This document shows, piece after piece, positions 8,501-17,399 of a DNA stretch of 64,000 nucleotides. Position 1 is the first letter of the stretch. Each line of letters opens with the position of its first letter. A program made the translations under genes and the position numbers. Under the pieces are notes generated by a model. The model saw nothing but the letters and a program-made list of their open reading frames with translations, searched no databases and was not told the DNA's origin. Source of the stretch: Bradyrhizobium macuxiense (lineage in GTDB: Bacteria; Pseudomonadota; Alphaproteobacteria; Rhizobiales; Xanthobacteraceae); assembly GCF_007993935.1 (NCBI RefSeq), contig NZ_VITY01000001.1:847035-911034 (forward strand), written 5' to 3'.

Positions 8501-8530
8501 ACATCCTGCCGGGTAACCCCGGCGGGATGT
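8501..8530 (+). terminator. Hairpin downstream of LuxR-type gene
   Basis: ACATCCTGCCGGG pairs with CCCGGCGGGATGT across a TAAC loop: a 13-bp stem with one G-U pair. It begins 18 bp after the stop codon. No T-run follows, so it may act as a transcript-stabilising or Rho-assisted terminator. Confidence 0.55.
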
Positions 8531-8594
8531 TGAGCCGTGGCGCATAGACGCATGCGACTCGCGACGGTGGATGCGGGCTGGCAAGGGGGCACGA

Positions 8595-9350
8595 ATGGCC
8601 CGGCTTCTTTTTTCATTCGCATTGCTTGTGGGCTTGTCTGGTGTCGCCTGTGGGCAGACCGCGCCCGAGATCGCGCCAAGCGGAAAGCTGCGCGTTGGCA
8701 TGATTGCGATTACTGTGCTCGGTGGCGTAGCTGAGCCTGTCGCGAGGTTCATTGGACAGAAGTTCGGCGTGGCCGTCGAACCCGTGATGTATCCGAGTCC
8801 GGATGCCTATCTGCAAAGCTTCGGCAAGGATGAATGGGACATCGCGATCGGGCCGCGCGTCCTTGCTCCTGCGGACAAGGCCGATTCCACGGCGGACCTC
8901 TGGGTCATCAGCCTTGTCTACGTCGCGGCACCGGGAAAGGAATTTCCCGATATCGCCTCCGTCGACAGAACAGGTGTGAAGATCGGCACGATTCGCGGCG
9001 CCCCTTCCGAGCGTGTGTTGGCGCGGGAGATCAAGGCCGCTGAGATTGTCCGTATCCCGCTTAGCCCCACTATCGCAGCCGACGCGGCCGAGCTGCTGCG
9101 CTCTGGCAAGGCGGATGTCTTCGGGGCGGACTCTGGCGTCGGGTATCCCGCTGCTGATGCCTTGCCGGGCGCAAAGATCGTGCCGGGCGCCTTTGCGATG
9201 GTTCGCGTGGCGGCGGCGTTACCGAAAGGCCGATCAGCCGCAGCGCAGGCTGCACTTGCGACGCTCGTCGACGAAGCAAAGCAGAGCGGCGTCGTGCAGA
9301 AGGCGATCGACGCGAAGGGCCTCAAAGGTGTGAACGTCGCCACGAAGTAG
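8595..9350 (+). CDS. Periplasmic solute-binding protein (family 3-like)
   Basis: A 251-residue exported protein of the type-2 periplasmic-binding fold. The start at 8595 (MARLLFSF) is chosen because GGGGG lies upstream and it gives a clean signal peptide ending near VACGQT/A. After it comes the typical opening GKLRVGMIAI, then DEWDIAIGPRVL and a central VKIGTIRGAPSERVLAREI hinge. No permease or ATPase gene is adjacent, so it may be an orphan binding protein or a sensor partner. The ligand is unknown; amino acids and small organic acids are typical for the family. Confidence 0.78.
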   Translation: MARLLFSFALLVGLSGVACGQTAPEIAPSGKLRVGMIAITVLGGVAEPVARFIGQKFGVAVEPVMYPSPDAYLQSFGKDEWDIAIGPRVLAPADKADSTADLWVISLVYVAAPGKEFPDIASVDRTGVKIGTIRGAPSERVLAREIKAAEIVRIPLSPTIAADAAELLRSGKADVFGADSGVGYPAADALPGAKIVPGAFAMVRVAAALPKGRSAAAQAALATLVDEAKQSGVVQKAIDAKGLKGVNVATK

Positions 9351-9488
9351 CGGGACACGCGCGATCCAATGGCCAGGTTCACCCCGAGCGCATCTCGATT
9401 ATCGCATGTCGCCTATTGGCCCTTCGCGGCATTTGCTGCGGTTGCACAAAGATGGTCGCTGTTGGCGCAAGCGACATCACCGACGATC

Positions 9489-9510
9489 CACCTCTCCCTT
9501 GGGAGAGGTG
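9489..9510. terminator. Perfect hairpin between convergent genes
   Basis: CACCTCTCCC pairs perfectly with GGGAGAGGTG around a TT centre (10-bp stem). It lies between the ends of the convergent binding-protein and HlyD-type genes. It could be a bidirectional terminator or a dispersed palindromic element; no second copy was noticed in the window. Confidence 0.5.
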
Positions 9511-9555
9511 AGATGCGCGCGTGGCCAAAGCGACGCGATCCAGGTTCGTCACACC

Positions 9556-10983
9556 CTAGCGTTCGCGCAACGCTTCCTGCTGATGACTGGCGAGCGGCGA
9601 AAGCAAATAGCTGATGATCCTGCGCCGGCCCGTCTTGATCTCAACCGTCACCGCCATGCCGGGACCGAGCTTGACCAGCTTGTCCTCCACCTGCATCTGC
9701 GTGCGGTCGAGAGAAACGCGCGCGGCGTATTCCAGCTCCTGCCCTCGTGGCTCGCTGCCGCCCTGCCCGCCTCCCGGCGTCCGGTCATTCGACGCGCCTT
9801 GGGGTTTGTCGCGGGTAATGGCGTCCGACGATACGCTGAGAACCTCGCCATCGAGCAGCCCGTAGCGCGTAAAGTTGAACGTATCGACCTTGATCGCCGC
9901 CCGCTGTCCCGGATGAACAAATCCGATATCGCGGTTGGAGAGCATGGCTTCGATCTCGAGATGGCTATCACTCGGGACCACGACCGCCAGTGCCTGCGCG
10001 GGCGAAACCACGCCCCCCACGGTATGAACGGCAAGTTGCTGCACGACGCCATCGACCGGCGCGGTCAACTGCTGAAACTTGGTCCGCTGCTCGGCCTTCA
10101 CCACCTCCTGCGCCGCACTCTTGGCCTTCTGCTCCGCCTTTGCGAGCGCGTCGTAGGTGGACCGTCGATATTCAGCATCCGCCCTGTCCCGCGTTTCCTT
10201 CAGCAAGGCCATGGCGGCGTCGGCTTCGCGCAGCCGGCTCTGCTGCACGATCAGATCCTGCTGGAGGCCGACCAGGTCCTGATACTCCGACAGATAGGTG
10301 ACCTTCGAGCCGAGCGCCTTGTCGAGGAGCGTTTTCCGGATTTCGACCCGTTCCGTGAGCACGGGTATGGTGGCCTGGATCTTCGCGACATTGACCGCAA
10401 TGGTCGACCGCTCCGCCTCCTTCTGGCCTTGCTGGCGTTCGATCTCGGAAAGCTTGGCTTGCTGCTCCGCGCGCTGGCTGATCAGAAACTGGCGATGCAG
10501 CTCGATATCGGCCGCAGTTGCGCCCTGCGGCGGCTGGAATGCAGCGAGCGGATCGCTGGCGAGCGCCGCCCGAAGCCGCGCCACCTCGAGCTCCGCGGCC
10601 AGCAGGTCGCTCCGGTAACGCTCCTGATCGGCGCCGGTCATCGTGGGGTCCAGCTCGATCAGGACCTCGCCGGCCTTCACGCTCTGGCCGTCGCGGACAT
10701 GGATCGCACGCACGACACCCATCTCGAACGGCTGGATGAGCTTGGTGCGCCCGCCAGGCACGATCTTGCCGCTCGCCGTTGCGACGATATCGACGTGACC
10801 AAACCACGACCAGACCAGCGCGAGGCAGAATGCGGCGATAATGCTCGCCCCGATGGCGCGACCGATCGGCGACGGCGGCGATTCGGTGATTTCGAGGGCC
10901 GCAGGGAGAAATGCGATCTCGTGCTGGCGGCGGCGAACCTCGGCCTTCGGAAACGGGATGATGTTTCGGCTAGCGAGCGTCAT
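9556..10983 (-). CDS. HlyD-family type I secretion periplasmic adaptor
   Basis: A 475-residue membrane-fusion protein of the PrtE/HlyD type. A short cytoplasmic N-terminus is followed by one membrane segment (IGASIIAAFCLALVWSWFG), a barrel-sandwich half (ASGKIVPGGRTKLIQPFE, GMVRAIHVRDGQSVKAGE), long coiled-coil hairpins (about residues 110-320) and the returning half (APVDGVVQQLAVHTVGGVV). The start at 10983 (MTLASRNI) overlaps the upstream ABC gene by 14 bp, so translation is coupled. It bridges the ABC protein to an outer-membrane TolC-like channel, which is not encoded here. Confidence 0.92.
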   Translation of the reverse strand: MTLASRNIIPFPKAEVRRRQHEIAFLPAALEITESPPSPIGRAIGASIIAAFCLALVWSWFGHVDIVATASGKIVPGGRTKLIQPFEMGVVRAIHVRDGQSVKAGEVLIELDPTMTGADQERYRSDLLAAELEVARLRAALASDPLAAFQPPQGATAADIELHRQFLISQRAEQQAKLSEIERQQGQKEAERSTIAVNVAKIQATIPVLTERVEIRKTLLDKALGSKVTYLSEYQDLVGLQQDLIVQQSRLREADAAMALLKETRDRADAEYRRSTYDALAKAEQKAKSAAQEVVKAEQRTKFQQLTAPVDGVVQQLAVHTVGGVVSPAQALAVVVPSDSHLEIEAMLSNRDIGFVHPGQRAAIKVDTFNFTRYGLLDGEVLSVSSDAITRDKPQGASNDRTPGGGQGGSEPRGQELEYAARVSLDRTQMQVEDKLVKLGPGMAVTVEIKTGRRRIISYLLSPLASHQQEALRER

Positions 10984-13642
10984 GGAGCCCCGCCTGCAGC
11001 TGGTGCAGCCTCGCATACCGCCCATTGGAACGGATCAACTCATCATGGTTGCCGTCCTCGACGAGGCGACCGTGCTCGATCGAGATGATGCGGTTTGCGT
11101 GACGTACGGTGGAGAGCCGATGCGCGATCACGAAGACCGTGCGGCCGGCGGAAATCCGCTTCATGTTCTGCTGGATCGCGCGCTCGCTCTCGTAGTCGAG
11201 AGCGCTGGTGGCCTCGTCGAAAATCAGGATGCGCGGGTCGGTGACAAGCGCCCGGGCAATCGCGATCCGCTGGCGCTGTCCGCCGGAAAGGCTGCTACCG
11301 CGCTCGCCCACGACGGTGTCATACCCCTCGGGCAGCTCCAGGATGAAGTCGTGAGCGCCGGCGAGCGAAGCCGCCGCGATGACGCGCTCGATCGGCATCG
11401 CCGGATCGGCGAGCGCGATATTGTCACGAATCGATCGGTTAAAGAGCACGTTTTCCTGCAACACGACGCCGATCTGACGGCGCAGCCAGGCCAGATCGAC
11501 CATCGCAAGATCGACGCCATCGACCAGCACGCGTCCGCTTTCCGGCACGTAGAGACGCTGGATCAGCTTCGCGATGGTGCTCTTGCCCGAGCCGGACGAG
11601 CCCACGATGCCGACCACCTGCCCGGGATCGACGCTGAACGACACGTCATGCAGCACTTCGGGACCGTCCATGCGATAGCGGAACGTCGCATGCTCGAATG
11701 TGACGTGACCGCGGATCTCCGGCAGCGCGGCCCGGCCGGGACCGGAGCTTGGCTCGGGAATGGTGTTGAGGATGTCGCCGAGACGATCGATCGACAGGCG
11801 GGCCTGATGGAAGTCCTGCCAGAGCTGCGCAAGCCGAAGCACCGGCATGCTCACGCGCGTCGCCAGCATGTTGAATGCGACGAGCTCGCCGACCGTCAGC
11901 GCACCGTCGACCACGAGGCGAGCGCCGAAGTAGAGCGTTGCCGCGGCCACCAGCTTGTTGATCATCTGGACCGACTGGCTCGCCGTGTTGTTCAGGCTCA
12001 GCACGCGGAAGCTCGCAGCCACATAGGCGGCGAGCTGCTCCTCCCAACGGCGTTGCATCTGCGGCTCGACCGCCATCGCCTTCAGCGTTTCCACGCCGGC
12101 GACGCTCTCGACCAGGAACGCCTGGTTCTCCGAGCCTCGATCGAATTTCTCGTCGAGACGCCGACGGAACAGCGGCGCAGCGCAGGCTGAGATACCGATG
12201 TAGAACGGAAATGACGCGAGCACGATGAACGTCAGCGACGTCGCGTAATAGAACATCACCGCCAGGAACACGAAGGTGAACACCAGATCGATCACCAGCG
12301 TGAGCGCCGAGCTGGTCAGGAACTGACGGATATTCTCGAGCTCGCGAACCCGCGCCACTGAGTCTCCGACGCGGCGCGTCTGGAAATAGGCGATCGGCAA
12401 CGCCATCAGATGATGGAACAGCCGCGCGCCAAGCTCGACGTCGATGCGGTTGGTCGTATGCGCGAACAGATGCACACGCAGCGTGCCGAGAATGGTCTCC
12501 AGGACGGTCAATACGACAAGGCCGGTGACCAGCACGTCGAGTGTGCTCATGCCGCGGTGCACCAGCACCTTGTCGATCACCACCTGGAAGAACAGCGGCG
12601 ATACCAGCGCAAATATCTGAAGGAAGAACGATGCGACCAGCACTTCGCTGAGCAGGCGCCGATACTTGTGGACCGCCCCGACGAACCAGCTGATGTCAAA
12701 GCGCCGGGAAGTATCGGTCAGCGCCGCACGACGCGTCATCAGAATGATGTCGCCGTCCCAGATGGCCTCGAGTTCGGCTTGCCCCATCATCTCGGGCTGG
12801 GGAACCAACGGGCGCTGAACAAGCAGCTTGTCGTCGACGATCTTGCCGAGAATCAGGAAGCCGCCGTCGCGCAGCACGGCGATCCCCGGGAGCGGCGTCA
12901 CCGCAAGCCGGTTCCAGTCCGTTCGTTGCATCCGGGCCTTCAGCCCGAAATTCCTGGCGCAGCGTATGATGTCGGTGACGCCAAGGCGGTCGGTGCCAAC
13001 CCGGTGTCGAATCTGATCCGGATCGGCGGCGATCCCGTGACACCGCAGCAAGACCGCAAGCGCCATTGCACCGGATTCATCGCCGTCGCCCTGTTGGACA
13101 GGGGTCGCCTCAGCGGCACTATCGCGGCGGCTGGACCAACGAACCGGCATCGAAAGCATGCGGACGTATCTCGTCAGCCTTTCGCGCAGATGCTGCATCA
13201 CGTTGCGCCCGCGGACGCCCAAACCGGTGAAGGGATGAAGCACCCGGCGCGCGGCGTGCCGCGACTCGGTCGAGATCAGACGGCCGTCCCAGATGGCCTC
13301 GAATTCGGCGCGCGTGAGGCGCTTCGGTTGCGACGAAGCTGGATGCAGCACCAGCGCTTCGTTGCCGTCGACCTTTCCGAGCAGCAAGAATCCGCCATCC
13401 TGCAAGGCAGCAATTCCGGGCAGCCGGATCTTCGCAAGCTGGGTCCAATCCGTCGTCCACGAACCCGCCTTGAGGCCGAACTCGCCGGCGCAACGAAGCA
13501 TTCCGCGGACACTGGTCGCCCTGCTCCCGCAAAGATCACGGATCTTGTCGGAATCGGCATTCACACCATGAAGTCGCAAAAACAGGGCCAGGGCTCTGAG
13601 CCCGAGCTCTGCGGCATCGGCATTTCCATTCTGGATCGCCAT
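10970..13642 (-). CDS. Type I secretion ABC exporter with two tandem C39-like domains
   Basis: An 890-residue fused permease-ATPase. Its order is unusual: a first C39-peptidase-like domain (about 10-125), a second similar one (about 195-310), a six-helix export domain (about 330-590) and the ATPase. The ATPase has Walker A GSSGSGKST, signature SLSGGQRQR, Walker B ILIFDEAT and an H-loop (VIAHRLST). Both C39-like units lack the catalytic Cys, as in HlyB, so they should bind substrate rather than cleave it. The two units align with each other throughout (for example LPGIAALQDGGFLLLGK versus LPGIAVLRDGGFLILGK). The ATG at 13642 is used; a TTG precedes it. The nearby likely cargo is the GH16 protein. 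Confidence 0.93.
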   Translation of the reverse strand: MAIQNGNADAAELGLRALALFLRLHGVNADSDKIRDLCGSRATSVRGMLRCAGEFGLKAGSWTTDWTQLAKIRLPGIAALQDGGFLLLGKVDGNEALVLHPASSQPKRLTRAEFEAIWDGRLISTESRHAARRVLHPFTGLGVRGRNVMQHLRERLTRYVRMLSMPVRWSSRRDSAAEATPVQQGDGDESGAMALAVLLRCHGIAADPDQIRHRVGTDRLGVTDIIRCARNFGLKARMQRTDWNRLAVTPLPGIAVLRDGGFLILGKIVDDKLLVQRPLVPQPEMMGQAELEAIWDGDIILMTRRAALTDTSRRFDISWFVGAVHKYRRLLSEVLVASFFLQIFALVSPLFFQVVIDKVLVHRGMSTLDVLVTGLVVLTVLETILGTLRVHLFAHTTNRIDVELGARLFHHLMALPIAYFQTRRVGDSVARVRELENIRQFLTSSALTLVIDLVFTFVFLAVMFYYATSLTFIVLASFPFYIGISACAAPLFRRRLDEKFDRGSENQAFLVESVAGVETLKAMAVEPQMQRRWEEQLAAYVAASFRVLSLNNTASQSVQMINKLVAAATLYFGARLVVDGALTVGELVAFNMLATRVSMPVLRLAQLWQDFHQARLSIDRLGDILNTIPEPSSGPGRAALPEIRGHVTFEHATFRYRMDGPEVLHDVSFSVDPGQVVGIVGSSGSGKSTIAKLIQRLYVPESGRVLVDGVDLAMVDLAWLRRQIGVVLQENVLFNRSIRDNIALADPAMPIERVIAAASLAGAHDFILELPEGYDTVVGERGSSLSGGQRQRIAIARALVTDPRILIFDEATSALDYESERAIQQNMKRISAGRTVFVIAHRLSTVRHANRIISIEHGRLVEDGNHDELIRSNGRYARLHQLQAGLHDAR

Positions 13643-13745
13643 CAATCAACTCAACCGTTCTACGGTCACACGACCGGCTTCGACAAATTCCCTTTCATGC
13701 ATTCACAAAGAACGAGACAGCCTCGTTGCCCGGCGTCGTAAAGTT

Positions 13746-13777
13746 CGTGCCGCGCCGCAGATCGGCGGCGCGGCACG
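13746..13777 (-). terminator. 13-bp hairpin between cargo and exporter genes
   Basis: CGTGCCGCGCCGC and GCGGCGCGGCACG pair perfectly around AGATCG. The structure lies 18 bp after the GH16 stop and about 100 bp before the exporter start on the minus strand. With no T-run it may be a partial terminator or processing site that lets the cargo be made in excess over the exporter, as in other type I loci. That use is inferred. Confidence 0.55.
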
Positions 13778-13794
13778 CCGGGTGGACAGCCGCA

Positions 13795-15930
13795 TCAATG
13801 CTGCGGCCTGGTCAGAAACGCCTCTTCGCCCCAGCGCCCTCCCTGCGCATTGGTCGCGACGAACTGCCCGCCGGTGCCGTTGTGGCCCGCCAGGTATTGA
13901 TTCAGCAGCGCAAAACTCCGATCGGCCGCCGATGCCGTGTGCGTGGTCGTCGCCGGCCGAGGATCCGTCACCGTGATGCTCTGCGAGGTCGACGTCGTGA
14001 CGGAGCCCGTGGTGGGGTCCTTTCCGCTCGCCGTGAACGTGAGCGTGGCGACCGGATGGCCGCCTCCCCGGTAGTTCGACTGCAACGTCAAGCCGCTGTC
14101 GACCTGCGCAGCGGTCAGCGTGATGTTACTTCCGCGGTAGGTGCGGCCATCGAGATTGTCCGTGATGGACTCGTATCTCGGCAGCCCGGTGATGTTGACG
14201 CTCACCGCGTCATTGGGATCGGCGGTCTTCACGCTGACGCCCAAGTCGACTGTCCCGCCCCTTCCGTTCACCGTCAGCGAAGTATCCGCGATCGAAAGCA
14301 CCGGCGCGACTGACGGCGTCGGATTTGATGGCGTACCGCTCGTCGGATCGATCTGGAGACCGGCGAAGGTCTTCACCGCGCCGGCAAGATTGGCGGCGGC
14401 GCCGCTGGCATCGCTGATGCTCGCGCCGCTGGGAAGGTTGACCCCGGTGATCGCGAGTGCCGACGTCGCGGTATCGGTCGACGCGACCTTCGTTTGGAAG
14501 GTGAGCGTGCCGGTTCCCGAACCGCCAACATAGGTGGCGGTGTTTCCGTCATTGAGCGACAGCGTCGGCGTGCCGACGACGTTCACCGCTTCATTGAAGC
14601 CGAGCGTCAATGTGACGGTGGCGCCCAAATGCTCGGTCCCCGTCCCCGGCGAAGCGGTAACCTGGCTCACCGCCGGCTGGACCGGTGGTGTGGTCGGCTG
14701 GGTCGGTGGCGTAGGACTCGTCGGATTGATCTGGAGGCCGGCGAACGTCTTCACCGCACCGGCAAGATTTGCGGCAACGCCGCTTGCGTCACTGATGCTC
14801 GCGCCGCCCGCAAGGGTGACCCCGGTCACGGCAAGGGCCGACGTCGCCGTGTTGGTCGACGCAACGGTCGTTTTGAAGGTGAGCGTGCTGGTCCCCGAAC
14901 CGCCGACATAGGCGGCGGTGCTGCCATCGTTGAGCGTCAACGTCGGCGTGCCAGCGACGTTCACGGCCTCGTTGAACCCGAGCGTCAATGTCACGGTATC
15001 GCCAACATTTTCGACGCCCGTCCCCGGCGAAGCCGCAACCTGCGTCACCGCCGGCTGGACCGGTGGTGTGGTCGGCTGGGTCGGTGGCGTCGAAGGAGTA
15101 ACGTTCGCGCCAGTGACCGTGTCGCCGCCGCCGGCGGCTTGATAGAGCTGGACCTCGGCGATCTGCATCGGCATCGACGAGGGCGTCGAACTATCGAGCA
15201 CAGTATGCCAGCCGGCCGCGTTAGAGTTCGCGACCTGATTGCTCATGATCAGCTGCATCGGCTCGTTCGGAATCTGGACCTGCGCGCTGGTCACGGTCGC
15301 AATCTGCTTGCCGTCGAGATACCAGGTCATCGATTGGCCTGGCACCCAATTGATGCCGTAGGTATGGAAGCCGGCCGTGAGGTCGACGCCGGTGTCGACC
15401 GTGCCGCCGACCGTCCCTGAGGGGGTGTGAAGATGCCAGGTGAAGGCCTGGTTAGCCGGCCCATTGCCGGTATATCCCCCCTCCTGGATATCGATCTCGA
15501 AATTGTCGCCGCTGTTCGAGCCGGCGCCGGGCATCAGCCACAGCGACGGCCAAGCACCGTCGCCGCTCGGCGCCTTCATGCTGATCTGAAGGTAACCGCC
15601 GTCGAATTCGAAATTGCCATAGCTGCTGACGGCGCCGGACGTGACCGGAAACGTCTGTGCGGTGCCCTGATTGATGCCGCTGACCTGCTGCCTGATCGCC
15701 GTGAGATCGAGGAGACCATTAGTCACGGCCACCTGGCTCGGCATCTCGTAATCGGCGTCGTATGCGCCGCCCGGGCCGCTGCCGCCCGATCCATTGCTAT
15801 TCCACGCCCAACCGCTGGCGGCGCGGCTGGTGATGTAGTTGTGCCAATAATTGTCCAGTGTCGTCCCGGAGAAGTTCTCCTCGTAGACGAGATTGCTCGA
15901 CGTGAAACCTGCTGGCGCGGCCAGGGCCAT
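13795..15930 (-). CDS. GH16 family beta-glycanase with Ig-like repeats, leaderless
   Basis: A 711-residue secreted glycanase candidate. The GH16 domain (about 10-270) has the catalytic motif EIDIQE (E145, D147, E150), matching E-x-D-x-x-E, and the flanking WPSLWLMPG. It is followed by two ~127-residue repeats (each with TLTLGFNEAVNV, NLAGAVKTFAGLQI and a TPPTQPTTPPVQP linker), then a third beta-rich region and a polar tail. No N-terminal signal peptide is present. The start at 15930 is set by a GGAAGGAA box; a frame to 16137 runs through the palindromic repeats. Family members cut beta-1,3/1,4-glucans or bacterial EPS. Its place next to a type I exporter makes it the probable cargo, comparable to rhizobial PlyA/ExsH. 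Confidence 0.88.
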   Translation of the reverse strand: MALAAPAGFTSSNLVYEENFSGTTLDNYWHNYITSRAASGWAWNSNGSGGSGPGGAYDADYEMPSQVAVTNGLLDLTAIRQQVSGINQGTAQTFPVTSGAVSSYGNFEFDGGYLQISMKAPSGDGAWPSLWLMPGAGSNSGDNFEIDIQEGGYTGNGPANQAFTWHLHTPSGTVGGTVDTGVDLTAGFHTYGINWVPGQSMTWYLDGKQIATVTSAQVQIPNEPMQLIMSNQVANSNAAGWHTVLDSSTPSSMPMQIAEVQLYQAAGGGDTVTGANVTPSTPPTQPTTPPVQPAVTQVAASPGTGVENVGDTVTLTLGFNEAVNVAGTPTLTLNDGSTAAYVGGSGTSTLTFKTTVASTNTATSALAVTGVTLAGGASISDASGVAANLAGAVKTFAGLQINPTSPTPPTQPTTPPVQPAVSQVTASPGTGTEHLGATVTLTLGFNEAVNVVGTPTLSLNDGNTATYVGGSGTGTLTFQTKVASTDTATSALAITGVNLPSGASISDASGAAANLAGAVKTFAGLQIDPTSGTPSNPTPSVAPVLSIADTSLTVNGRGGTVDLGVSVKTADPNDAVSVNITGLPRYESITDNLDGRTYRGSNITLTAAQVDSGLTLQSNYRGGGHPVATLTFTASGKDPTTGSVTTSTSQSITVTDPRPATTTHTASAADRSFALLNQYLAGHNGTGGQFVATNAQGGRWGEEAFLTRPQH

Positions 15931-15968
15931 TCCATGTTCCTTCCAAAGATTGAACGAAGAATTCCACT

Positions 15969-16036
15969 GTCGCGAACCGCGCGACATACCACTGTCGCGA
16001 ACTGCGCGACCATTCCACTGTCGCGAACCGCGCGAC
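15969..16036. repeat. Three tandem palindromic sites upstream of GH16 gene
   Basis: GTCGCGAACCGCGCGAC at 15969-15985 and again at 16020-16036, with GTCGCGAACTGCGCGAC at 15994-16010. Each is a GTCGCG/CGCGAC dyad with a 5-nt spacer, and they are spaced 25 and 26 bp apart, with conserved flanking bases (CCACT before, ATA or ATT after). They sit 39-106 bp upstream of the GH16 start, so they are likely operator sites in its promoter region. Confidence 0.7.
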
Positions 16037-16337
16037 ATACCGCATGCCCGCCGCACGCGATGGCGCGGGCACATTCCAACGCAGTGGAGATTTTGAGGTA
16101 CGCCCCTTCGACTGCTGGGCGATTGGTTAATAATCAAGTATGGCGAAAAATGGCTTCGAATGAGCTTTCACACAGGCGTTTGCGGCCGTTGCGCGCCTTA
16201 TTCACACAATATTTTGGCGCTGACGCCTTAGTTCGATTGGGATTTCATTCTCGACAGCGCGCGCGGCGAGATCATCGGCATCGTCGCCGCCGCCCTGAGT
16301 CGCGCTGTGCGGCGGGCGGGTCCGGCCGCGCGCGAAG

Positions 16338-17348
16338 CTAGACGTGACGATATCCGTCAGGGTTCATCAGCTGCCAGTGCCAATGATCGGCGCACATCTG
16401 CGCCAGCGACCGGGCTGATTTCCAATCCAGCGTCCGTTGCGCAAATGTCGGATCGGCACAGCAGATTGCGACATCGCCGGTCCGGCGTTCCGCGATCTCA
16501 TACGGAATTGACCTGCCGCTCGCGGCCTCGAAGGCGCGAACGACCTCAAGAACACTGCTGCCGCTTCCCGTCCCCAGGTTGACCGTGAACACGCCGGGCT
16601 GCTCGAGGTGGCGCAACACGCTGAGATGACCGGCTGCAAGGTCGACGACATGAATGAAATCCCGGATGCCGGTGCCGTCAGGCGTATCGTAATCGTCGCC
16701 CCAGATCCTGAGCTTCGCGCGCTTGCCGATCGCGACTTGCGCAACCAGCGGCACCAGATTGTTCGGAACGCCGATCGGGTCTTCGCCGATCAGGCCGCTT
16801 TCATGCGCACCGGCCGGATTGAAATAGCGCAGGATGCCAATGCGCCAATCGTCCTCGGAGCGATGCAGGTCCTTGAGCATCTCTTCGATGAAGAGCTTGG
16901 TGCGGCCGTACGGGTTTGTCGGCGCCAGCGGATGCCGTTCGTCGAGCGGCAAATAGGCCGGCGCGCCGTAGACGGTAGCGGACGAGCTGAAGACCAGCGT
17001 CTTGACGTCAGCCCGTTTCATTGCCGACACCAGCCGCATCGTTCCCACGACGTTGTTGTCGTAGTAGGTCATCGGATGAACGTTGGAATCGCCAACGGCC
17101 TTCAGGCCCGCAAGATGGATGACCGCGGTCACGCCATAGGTGCGAAGGACATGGTAGATCGCGTCTTCATTGCGGATGTCGTCGCAGCAAAACGCGAGCG
17201 GTCGTCCGCAAATCGCTTCGACGCGCTCGAGAGCGGCGCGGTTGCTGTTACAGAGATTATCGATCACCACGACATCGAACCCCGCATCCAGCAGCGCGAT
17301 GCAGACGTGGGTCCCGATGTAGCCGGCGCCTCCAGTCAGCAAGATCAT
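16338..17348 (-). CDS. galE: UDP-glucose 4-epimerase
   Basis: An extended SDR of about 336 residues that interconverts UDP-glucose and UDP-galactose, supplying galactose for polysaccharide. It begins with the NAD-binding motif MILLTGGAGYIGTH. The catalytic Ser region is FSSSATVYG, the Tyr-x3-Lys is YGRTK, and NPYGRTK and FNPAGAH are typical GalE blocks. The length is normal. The ATG at 17348 gives the family-like N-terminus; a GTG at 17357 would add three residues. It lies at the end of the minus-strand EPS gene group, 43-52 bp behind a glycosyltransferase. Confidence 0.94.
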   Translation of the reverse strand: MILLTGGAGYIGTHVCIALLDAGFDVVVIDNLCNSNRAALERVEAICGRPLAFCCDDIRNEDAIYHVLRTYGVTAVIHLAGLKAVGDSNVHPMTYYDNNVVGTMRLVSAMKRADVKTLVFSSSATVYGAPAYLPLDERHPLAPTNPYGRTKLFIEEMLKDLHRSEDDWRIGILRYFNPAGAHESGLIGEDPIGVPNNLVPLVAQVAIGKRAKLRIWGDDYDTPDGTGIRDFIHVVDLAAGHLSVLRHLEQPGVFTVNLGTGSGSSVLEVVRAFEAASGRSIPYEIAERRTGDVAICCADPTFAQRTLDWKSARSLAQMCADHWHWQLMNPDGYRHV

Positions 17349-17399
17349 GTCAGTCACCGTGTCGGTCCAACAGGCTCTTCGTGCAATGCGGTCCCCGCG

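Noticed and set aside
9406..11088. 560-codon plus-strand frame opposite the HlyD gene
   Set aside because: Shadow frame; the minus strand encodes a clear HlyD-family adaptor.
15969..16036. Possible CRISPR array
   Set aside because: Only three units, with almost no spacer sequence between them and imperfect palindromes; no cas genes.
15931..16137. N-terminal extension of the GH16 protein to 16137
   Set aside because: It would translate the palindromic repeats; a good ribosome-binding site lies before 15930, where the GH16 domain starts.
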